Assembly: GCF_900496995.4 (NCBI RefSeq)
Contig: NW_024470386.1
Coordinates: forward strand, 62,001-126,000
DNA: 64,000 nt
Source of the DNA: Aquila chrysaetos chrysaetos
Taxonomy: Eukaryota > Chordata > Aves > Accipitriformes > Accipitridae
Direction: 5' to 3'
Below the pieces are notes generated by a model. That model was given only the letters and a program-made list of their open reading frames with translations. It did no database searches and was not told where the DNA came from. This document shows positions 57,191 through 64,000 of the stretch, piece by piece (the first letter of the stretch is position 1; every line of letters starts with the position of its first letter). The position numbers and the translations under genes are program-made.

Positions 57191-57850
57191 GTTTATTTGA
57201 TATATGGTAGTTGATATATATATTCCAGATGTCAATTCTATTTTGTAGTTTGTAAGCAATAAGTAGGTATAAGCAAAATATATGGTTTCCTTTAACGAGA
57301 TAAGACATCCTGTAACTCAAAGTAATTAAAGGATGTGTAGACAGATTTGTGAGAACACAGGAAAACAGACATATGGACTCGAGGACGAGAGAAACTAAGA
57401 ATGCAAGTAAGAAGATAAGGGGTGGTTTGTTGGCATGCGAACAGCACTTTTGGAGGTCAAAGATTACTTGGCATGAAAGATAGAAAAAGAACAAAGGAAA
57501 AACAGAAGTTTAATATCAAAATACTGAAAAGGATAAAGAACGGTTAAGCGAGGAAGAGGATGATAAGACCCCCGAAGAACATGCGGCGACCACCCAAGGC
57601 AACAACTGCGACTGCGCGAAGGACATTTGCACATGTTAATTATTTCTCGGAAATGTAATGAATATGTATAAGGTTTCCGGGAAATAGGATGCATATTTAT
57701 ATCACCCATCTATTTAAACTTCACTAATGAGCTTGACGGTGTGCACGATAGGTTGAGCGATCCCCCGTGTACCCAGCGCTGAAAAAAACATGCCTGCTTT
57801 ATAACTCACTCTCCGAGTTGTAAAGTTTGTTCCGCGCGTCATATTAGCTG
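57190..57850 (+). mobile_element. LTR of an endogenous retrovirus (fossil), family of 18600-19327
   Basis: AT-rich 5' half, then GCGAAGGACATTTGCACATG, AATGTAATGAATATGTATAA, GTGTGCACGATAGGTTGAGC, GATCCCCCGTGTACCCAGCG and CATGCCTGCTTT. These are shared with 61440-61620 (GTATGCACGATAGGTGGAAC, GATCCCCCATGCACCCAGCG) and more weakly with 19075-19260. No internal region is seen, and borders are uncertain. Confidence 0.6.
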
Positions 57851-58026
57851 ACTTTGCACAATTTTGTTGCCACTTTGCCGCTTTCAGCCGGTTTGGTCTG
57901 GTTTCTTCTAGCAGCAAACCCGCTTCTACGGAAGAGGTCAGTCGTTCAAGTTCTCTTGCTCATGTCTCGGAAGACATCTTTGTCTTTTGGCATTTTCTTA
58001 CGTAACATGCCGCGGCCCTCCTTTGT

Positions 58027-58240
58027 GAGCAGGGGCCAGGACATGCCATAAAAGGCCATACTGCCCCACCCCTCGTTGTGAGCAGGGGCCAGGACATGCC
58101 ATAAAAGGCCATACTGCCCCACCCCTCGTTGTGAGCAGGGGCCAGGACATGCCATAAAAGGCCATACTGCCCCACCCCTCATTGTGAGCAGGGGCCAGGA
58201 CAGGTATATAAGGCCACGCTCAGCCACCCGGGCCGTGGCA
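58027..58240 (+). promoter_or_regulatory. 53-bp tandem repeat array with TATA-like boxes, presumed promoter of the RIMBP-like gene
   Basis: Four units start at 58027, 58080, 58133 and 58186, each GAGCAGGGGCCAGGACATGC then CATAAAAGGCCATA and a CCCCACCCC box. The first three are almost identical. The fourth switches to a canonical TATATAAG (58205-58212) followed by GGCCACGCTC, so a transcription start near 58236 is expected. The CCCCACCCC elements could bind Sp/KLF factors. The position about 320 bp before the first in-frame ATG (58533) suits a 5' UTR. A two-unit relative lies at 16738-16855. Confidence 0.6.
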
Positions 58241-58532
58241 GTCGCTGTCTTTGCTTCTGCACAGGGAAGGGAGGCAGCAGCTGCAACGGGGTCAGGGGGC
58301 TGCCGCCCCTCGCAGACCCAGGGAACGCAACCGTTGGTGACCTTTGGCAGCAGCGCCTGGTGGCTCTCCAGAAGCGCGCAAGGAGGCAGAGAGGCTGCGG
58401 CAGATAAAAGCTCGCCTAGCTGCCCTCGCCTCGCGGCTGGAAGAAAGGTCCAGGCAACTGCAGGTGACCACCGATCGCCTGATCAATACTCAAGTGCCAC
58501 TGCCCATCCAAAGCCCCACTGGGGAACTGTGC

Positions 58533-59504
58533 ATGGCATCGCTTCCTCAGCAGAGGGGTGGAGAAATGGGAGAGCCTGCTGGAGCTTTGCTGGCACAAGA
58601 CAAGCAGCATGACTTCTCAGAGAAGGCAGCTGAGGAGCTTCAGGCCCAAGTGGCTGCAGGTGAAGAGGCCTCTGATCATGTGAGCGCCCACAGCCCAACT
58701 GGTGAGGAGTTAGAGGTGCAGCTCTCGGAGGTGGCAAATGAAAACACCCGCCTGGCTGAAGAGAATGCTCGCCTCCGTGGGCAGGTGGGTTTGACGGAAC
58801 ACGTTCGAGCTGAAAATGCCGACCTGAAAGGGCAACTGGCGCGAGTGGCAGCGGAGCGAGATGCTGCCATCCAGATGAAGGTCTGTCTTCAAACCCAGCT
58901 GGAAGAGTTGGAGCGCAAACTGGAAGCCATGAGAGAAATGGCAGAAAGGAGTCAACAGCTGGGGAAGGAGCTTGAGGAGACAAAGTTAGCGCTCCAGAGG
59001 AAAGAAGAGCAAGGCAAGTGTTTGCCGAGGGCTCAGGCAGAAGCACGCGGGGAACACCAAGAAACCCTGCAACTGTTTCAAGCCCAGCTGGTTTGGGATC
59101 AGAAGCTAAACGAGGAAGGCCAGCAGCTACCTCAGGAAGTTGAAGGGCTGGAAAGAGAAAGATCCAACGGTATCATTTCCAGGCCGTGCCAGGCTGACGG
59201 GGCTGCAGACAAGGAGTCCATCCTCCTGGCGGCTATGAGGAAACAACCGGCGGTGCTGCGAGCGTTCATAGCTCGATACAGCTATGATCCTTTCAGTGGT
59301 CCCAACGAGCGGCCTGAACTAGAGCTTCCTCTAGTTGCTGGACAATACGTGTACGTCTTTGGAGACATGGACGAAGACGGTTGGTACGTGGGAGAGCTGA
59401 CCGACGGCACAAGAGGCTTCGTCCCCTCTAATCTGGTTGAAGAAGTTTCAGATGACGGACAGCCTGATGACACCGGATTCTGGCTGGAGACAAGTGATTG
59501 GTAG
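58533..59504 (+). CDS. Intronless RIMS-binding-protein (RIMBP)-like protein: coiled coils plus one SH3 domain
   Basis: Starts at 58533, the first ATG after the TATA box at 58205; 323 residues, stop TAG at 59502-59504. The frame is open from 58341 (after TGA at 58338), and the upstream codons still encode RIMBP-like coiled coil ([20 protein letters not shown]), so this part of the family is now 5' UTR or uses a non-AUG or spliced start. Residues about 50-200 are heptad-rich ([31 protein letters not shown]). Residues about 245-306 are an SH3 domain with ALYDY-like [34 protein letters not shown] and [10 protein letters not shown], close to SH3-1 of RIMBP1/2/3. FN3 and the C-terminal SH3 domains are absent. 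In RIMBPs the SH3 domains bind proline-rich partners such as RIMs and calcium channels; RIMBP3 acts in spermatid shaping. The lack of introns suggests a retrocopy, as for mammalian RIMBP3. The frame is intact. Confidence 0.85.
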   Translation: MASLPQQRGGEMGEPAGALLAQDKQHDFSEKAAEELQAQVAAGEEASDHVSAHSPTGEELEVQLSEVANENTRLAEENARLRGQVGLTEHVRAENADLKGQLARVAAERDAAIQMKVCLQTQLEELERKLEAMREMAERSQQLGKELEETKLALQRKEEQGKCLPRAQAEARGEHQETLQLFQAQLVWDQKLNEEGQQLPQEVEGLERERSNGIISRPCQADGAADKESILLAAMRKQPAVLRAFIARYSYDPFSGPNERPELELPLVAGQYVYVFGDMDEDGWYVGELTDGTRGFVPSNLVEEVSDDGQPDDTGFWLETSDW

Positions 59505-59546
59505 CAGGACACAGATGATGTCTGTCCTGTCTTCTTCTATGTTCTT

Positions 59547-59552
59547 ATTAAA
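59547..59552 (+). terminator. Polyadenylation signal of the RIMBP-like gene
   Basis: ATTAAA lies 43 bases after the stop codon, consistent with a short 3' UTR. Confidence 0.55.
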
Positions 59553-59559
59553 TCTTTTC

Positions 59560-61239
59560 CTAACGATCTCTCTGCACAATGTCACTCTCTATCCTGAGTG
59601 GATGTGTACTGAAAGGACTATGTGCCAGCTACTGGGGGGGTTGGCGTGGGTGGACTGGGTGCCAGCTACTGGAGTCAACCGGGGGGCTGTAGGCACCCCT
59701 GGCTTGTGGTGCCAGCTACTGGCGTGGGTCCCAGTGCAGCCGGGCCCTGGCTGGGCTATCAGGTGGGCAGAGGGTCTGTGCTGGGTGGCTGTGGGGTTCC
59801 TGCAGCACAAATGTGTGAGTGCTGCATGTTTGCAGGGAGCACCAAGATGGACCAGTCAGCAAGTAGGCGACTCGTGGGGTGGGTCGCAGGGCCGGAATCT
59901 GGGCAGGGGTACTGGCAGGGCAGAGAGGCTGTGCCAGTACTCTGGGGATCCATGAACACGCGTGTGCTTGTGAACGTATAGTGTGTTGTGTGTGTGCCTG
60001 CCATTAGTGACCTCCTGTCTCTGGCAGCCCAAGAGGAGGAGGGGACATGGCTGTCTCTGTGTTTTATGAGAGTCCTCCATGAGGGTACTGTTGACGGCAG
60101 CGCCTCGTCTATGGCAGTCTGTGTGACTGGCCGTGTCAGTGTCCTCTCCGCAGGTGTGTCTGTGTGTGTGTGTGCATCTCTGGGATGCGTGCTCAGCTTC
60201 GCTAGAAGTTGCAGCTGCAAGCGGAAAAGTGGCAGCTGCATCCCTCAGCCTGGGCAAAGACTCCAGATGCCCAGGCACCGGGCTGGGCTCCAGCAGCCAG
60301 GCAGGAGTGTACTGGTGGTACTGGTCTGGGCTCCAGGGGCATGGTAGGAGGGGTCCTTGGCTGCAGTGCCTGGAAGCGGTGGCCAGTCTTGACATCCCGT
60401 AACACTGTGGGTCTGTGGGATGCATGGGGGGATCTGAATCCTGCTTCATCCCAAGGGCTTCCAGCTGGGGATGAGATGTCTGCATTGCTTCAGCTGAATC
60501 CCTGCCCAGCCAGAGCATTGAACCAACACCTCCCTGTCACTGCCTGTGTGTCCTTTTTGTGATGGGCCAAGAATATCAGTGCCCAGAGGGGAACATCTAC
60601 ACCTCTCATAGACATCCGCGCTCTGGTAGGACAAACCATGCTTTTGGAATCGCTCTCTCTCCACTCTTTAGAGAGGGACAATTGGTGATTACTGCAGTCA
60701 GCTAAAAAGTCCATTCCCCAAGGGTGACTCCGCTGCCTTTCAGGAGCTGAGACATCTCCAGGGAGCCCCGAAGAGGCAGAGAAAGTGAAGCCCTGGGCTG
60801 GTCCTCTGCTCCTGAGCTGGGCCGGCCTCCTGGGACAGAGGGAGCTCCCAGCAAGTGGGCAGCGCTTGTGAGAGACGGCTCTGCCCAGGAGCAGCTCCCC
60901 TGCGAAGCACAGCAGGGCTGAAGGCACTGCCTGCAGGTAGCGAGGGGAGACGAGTGAGGCAGAGAGAGGTCAGTGGGAGGACAGCTGAGCTCCCAGTGTG
61001 GGAGAAGGACTTCTGGGAAGACTCCGGCTGCAGGGCGGTGCACATGCGTGAGTTTGCTGGAGGAGTCTCCAAAACCTGGCACATCCAAAGCGTCTGTCAG
61101 AACAACCCTCACAGTTTGTCCAGTTTGTAGGAAGACGTGCTGCTGAGCAAGGCTTCCCTGCTGCATTGTCAGAGGGACAGGACACAATGGCTGCCTTCTC
61201 CCGGGTACGGCTGCAGAGTGTCAATGTGGTTTGTGACAA
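59560..61239. other. Intergenic; short direct repeats, no gene recognised
   Basis: GTGCCAGCTACTGG occurs at 59622, 59659 and 59709, a small irregular tandem array. A TG-rich run lies near 60155-60175. No exon, RNA gene or LTR was recognised in the rest, despite several overlapping open frames. Confidence 0.5.
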
Positions 61240-61645
61240 AAGAATGTCTAGCGAGAAAAGATGGATAGTAGAGGTACTAATCAACATTCTTTAGCATAAG
61301 TTGTATCGAACATGTAAAGTGTCCAACCGCGCAGAATCACTAGAAAAGGGTCGACTAGTGGACAAGTGAGGAAGACTATCAAAGACCACCAGAGGACCCC
61401 TGAAGATCACCAAAGATCTCGAGTGCGCCTGCGCCAAGGACATTTACATATACTAATGAGTTCCTGGAATTCAGATGAATGTGTGAGTTGTTTCCAGGAA
61501 AAATCATGACTATGTATGTCCATTTTGTATATAATCTCAACTGTTGAAAGAATTGGTATGCACGATAGGTGGAACGATCCCCCATGCACCCAGCGATGCA
61601 ATGAAGAATGCCTGCTTTCTAAAACTCCAAAATGGAGTCTTAGAG
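61240..61645 (+). mobile_element. LTR fragment of an endogenous retrovirus (fossil), family of 18600-19327
   Basis: Shares with 18940-19265 the CGCGCAGAATCAC block, GTGGACAAGTGAGGAAGACT, AGACCACCAGAGGACCCCTG, GCGCCTGCGCCAAGGACATT and TACATATACTAATGAG, and with 57720-57800 the GATCCCCCATGCACCCAGCG block. It represents mainly the 3' half of the LTR. No coding region is present. Confidence 0.65.
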
Positions 61646-61667
61646 AGTTTCTGAAGTGCTGACTTCT

Positions 61668-61728
61668 GGTAACACTTGAAAGGTCCCTTCCAAGCCAAAC
61701 TATTCTGTGATTCTAGAATTCTATTATG
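61668..61728 (+). mobile_element. CR1 3' terminal fragment
   Basis: TTGAAAGGTCCCTTCCAAGC followed by CAAACTATTCTGTGATTCTA and GAATTCTATT, i.e. the last bases of CR1 with the ATTCTATG-like tail, plus orientation. Only about 60 bp are recognisable. Confidence 0.85.
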
Positions 61729-61729
61729 T

Positions 61730-62469
61730 GGCTTCTTGTGGCACTTTGCCTGTTAACGAGGCCTTTGGTGCCGAGTTCCTGAACTGCAGATATTGAAAGA
61801 ATGCACCAGCCTAGAAGGAAGCCAAAGGCTTCCTGAGGTCCATCCAAGTGTGGGGAGCGAAGGGGAGGACGAGAGGCAGGTCAGCTCATGGAGCATGTTG
61901 AGCACTGTCTGGTCACGCCACAGCAGAGGGCATTCCCCATCTCCCCGGGTGAGGCACGCACACATGATGGTAACCTCTCCTTTGTTCAGAGTCCTTCAGT
62001 CACATTCCCAGGGCAGACCTATTCCTCCTCCACCCACAGACATCAACGGCTTCCCATTTCGAGGTTCGCACATGGTTGGAAGGATGTGCTAAAACCCTCA
62101 ACCACCGCCTTGCTTCTTGCCGAGTTCCCTCCACCCTCTTTGGCATCCCTAGGCACTGCCAGTCACCGCCTAATCACTAACTGAGAAGTTAAGAAGCTCT
62201 TCAGGCTTTCCATCTCATTGTCAGGGGATGACCACGTTTCTCCAGTCACCATTCATGCATGCTAAAAACCCCAGTTGAGGAAGCACATCTTGTGGAGGGG
62301 AGAACCTCCCCGAGGCCCCTTTGTGCTTCTTGAGGTCCAAGCACTTGTGCAAGGCTCCAGGAGGAGTGAATTTGGTGCCCGCCTTTGCATTGCAGATGGG
62401 TGGTCTGCAGCGGGCAGGGAACGGGCCAGGACTGCGACCAGGAATGCCGTGGGAGGGGAGGTCCGTCGC
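61730..62469. other. Intergenic, nothing recognised
   Basis: No gene, RNA or repeat family recognised. Short open frames only. Confidence 0.5.
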
Positions 62470-62595
62470 TCAGGGAGACAAGGATGAAGGGTGGGCATTG
62501 AGGGTTGTGGTGTTGCTCTTCCCAAGTCACCATTACGCGTGAGGAAGCTCTGCTTCCCTGGCGATGGCCAAACATCTGCCTGCCGTTGGGAAGCC
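62470..62595 (+). repeat. Dispersed repeat shared with 17040-17175
   Basis: CTTCCCAAGTCACCATTACG and AAACATCTGCCTGCC correspond to the copy near 17100, in the same orientation. It lies immediately upstream of the tRNA gene. The family is unknown to me. Confidence 0.55.
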
Positions 62596-62615
62596 CCAGG
62601 GAGCCCCCTTCGGGA

Positions 62616-62621
62616 GTCTCT

Positions 62622-62661
<40 letters not shown>

Positions 62662-62689
62662 CTTGGTGGTTCGAGCCCACCCAGGGACG
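62616..62689 (+). tRNA. tRNA-Asn (anticodon GTT)
   Basis: A 74-base tRNA with the complete vertebrate tRNA-Asn pattern: acceptor GTCTCTG pairing with CAGGGAC, an intact A box (TGGCGCAATCGG), anticodon loop CTGTTAA with GTT at 62650-62652, and T arm GGTTCGAGCC (B box). The discriminator is G at 62689. It differs from the common vertebrate sequence, as I recall it, by a C in place of G in the variable region (AAAGCTTGG). No run of four T follows within about 60 bases, so termination would have to use a weak or distant signal. No intron. Confidence 0.95.
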
Positions 62690-62729
62690 GCTCTCCCCTC
62701 TCGCCTGCCTATGCCACAGCCTCCTAACA

Positions 62730-62772
62730 TTTAAGGTCCCTTCCAACCCAAGGCGTCCTATGGCTCTAGAAA
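62730..62772 (+). mobile_element. CR1 3' terminal fragment
   Basis: TTTAAGGTCCCTTCCAACCC followed by AAGGCGTCCTATGGCTCTAG and an A-run resembles the last 40 bases of CR1 (AAGGTCCCTTCCAACCCAAA, then ATTCTATGATTCTA). Diverged, plus orientation. Confidence 0.6.
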
Positions 62773-63000
62773 AAAAACACAGGCGATTCAGTCCCCTCAC
62801 CAAAGCCAGAGGAGGGAAAGAAAACTGATAGCAGCAGTCCCTTATTCTGATTTGCCTGCCCAGCTTGGGGAGCAGGGCTTAGCTCCCACCTGGGCTCAGC
62901 CCAGCACATAATTTGCCTTAGTTCTACTTTCACTAAAGACACTAACAGTAGCATGCTCTAAAAACATTTCTTCTTATTCTTCTTGATGGTCATAAAACTC
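62773..63000. other. Short intergenic stretch, nothing recognised
   Basis: No feature seen between the CR1 tail remnant and the CR1 fragment that follows. Confidence 0.5.
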
Positions 63001-63700
63001 ATTTCTTTACTCTTAGTAAACTTAATTGCTTTAATGTTCTGCCTTTCACCTGACTTGATCCCCCTCCACTGCTGCTTGTTCTTCTCCAGACTCCTGCCTT
63101 CAGGCACAAGGGCCTGGGACACCCCACCAGTATCAGTCCCCTGCCTAAGGAAAAGTCTTCTCCTCTGGAGCCCAAGGCTCCGCCACTTGCTCTCCTCACC
63201 CCCCCGGCATCTGGGACCCCACCATTTCATGGTCACTACAGCCAAGGATGACACCGAGTATCACATCCCTGACCACATCTTCCGTGTTTGCCAGTACTGG
63301 GGCCAGGTGAAGCACCCAGGGCCCTTGCTGGCCCACCTAGGAGCTGTCTGAAGAAGTTGTCCCGAGATCCTCCAGACTGTTTGCACCCTGTTGGACCTGG
63401 TCCATGGATGCCAGGGCAATTAGTCCCCAGCAGGAACTGGCTCATTGACCTGCAGTCTTCATTGGGCTGCTGACAGAAGACTTCTCCTGCTTCCTCACCC
63501 TCATGGAGAGGTTCAGAACTGCCAGCACGATGTCACCCTTCCTGCTTCCTCTAATCCTCAGTGACAGAAGCTAACCCATCCTGGAAGAGCTCCACACATC
63601 CGAGCTGCCCCTTCACACAGGGCCAGCCCCATGCTCACCTTCCCTGGCACTCTCTTCTGCAGAGCCTCTATCCCTCTTTTGCAGCACCCCAGGTGAGCAA
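63001..63700 (-). mobile_element. CR1 LINE fragment (complement of endonuclease region)
   Basis: GGGACCCCACCATTTCATGG, TCACTACAGCCAAGGATGAC, CTGTCTGAAGAAGTTGTCCC and CACGATGTCACCCTTCCTGC correspond to the complement of the CR1 ORF2 endonuclease region. The part 63226-63400 aligns with 54410-54454 joined to 56055-56170, showing the same stretch without the LTR insertions. The 5' and 3' borders are approximate. Confidence 0.75.
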
Positions 63701-64000
63701 GCTGTCCCACCACATCTAATTTCATCCAAAACCTTCACAGTGCTGTGAGGCTCCAGCTCCTCCTGCCTGTGCACGTTTGGGCTGCAGCATCCCAGCCGTG
63801 GCACCGGGGCTGGGCACAGACTCCTTGCAGGCAGATACGGTAACAGGGACCCAGGACCCCACGCTGCTTCACACGCTAGAGTGTTTGACAGAAGTTCGTG
63901 CAACAAGGAACTGAGCTGCCCACAGACTGCCCTGCTGTCTCCAAGGCCAGAGAAACACGGCTGGGGAATGACACCGTGTCCAGAGAGGCGTTTGGTGACT
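63701..64000. other. Right end of window, nothing recognised
   Basis: No exon or repeat recognised in the last 300 bases. Confidence 0.4.

Noticed and set aside
58027-58240. Regular repeats as a CRISPR-like array
   Set aside because: The units are directly adjacent without unique spacers, and the sequence is vertebrate; it is a minisatellite-type tandem repeat.
58344-58532. Starting the RIMBP-like protein at 58344
   Set aside because: That codon is TTG, not ATG. The first ATG in frame, and the first ATG after the TATA box, is at 58533. The upstream family-like codons are noted as a possible 5' UTR relic or non-AUG extension.

Overview
The window is nuclear DNA of a bird, most likely from a GC-rich, repeat-dense chromosome. 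The evidence is several CR1 LINE fragments with the avian-type 3' end, solo endogenous-retrovirus LTRs of avian type (one with the ERVL start TGTGCTGG and end ACCATGACA), compact multi-exon genes with short GC-rich introns, and genes of the maestro heat-like repeat (MROH) family. There are no bacterial or phage signals.

Layout. 1-3340: non-coding flank with a CR1 fragment and a truncated LTR. 3384-14980 (minus strand): an MROH-family gene of which 19 exons can be placed by splice sites and phase, with a CR1 copy in one intron and a polyadenylation signal just past the stop. 15000-21940: intergenic, with several solo LTRs and a GC/CpG-rich block at about 20.0-21.1 kb. 21940-29610: a 7.6 kb almost pure C/T tract holding two CR1 3' ends and a gap of about 100 N. 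The sequence left of the gap is repeated to its right, which looks like two contigs that overlap but were not merged. 30014-30607: a solo ERVL-type LTR. 33053-53851 (plus strand): an MROH2-like gene whose 35 exons join in frame into about 1382 residues. It has a hydrophobic first exon and ends about 300 residues earlier than mammalian MROH2B. 54450-56600: CR1 remains hit by one LTR, which was itself hit by a second LTR. 58027-59552 (plus strand): an intronless RIMS-binding-protein-like gene (coiled coils plus one SH3) directly behind a 53-bp tandem repeat in which every unit carries a TATA-like box. 62616-62689: a tRNA-Asn(GTT) gene. 63000-63700: a CR1 fragment.

How it fits together. The two MROH genes lie head to head, about 18 kb apart, with the pyrimidine tract and most of the LTRs between them. 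MROH proteins are HEAT-repeat solenoids. MROH2B and RIMBP3 have been linked to sperm biology in mammals, so a testis-biased neighbourhood is possible, but that is inference. Exon calls rest on splice motifs, frame continuity and remembered family sequences; no alignment was run.
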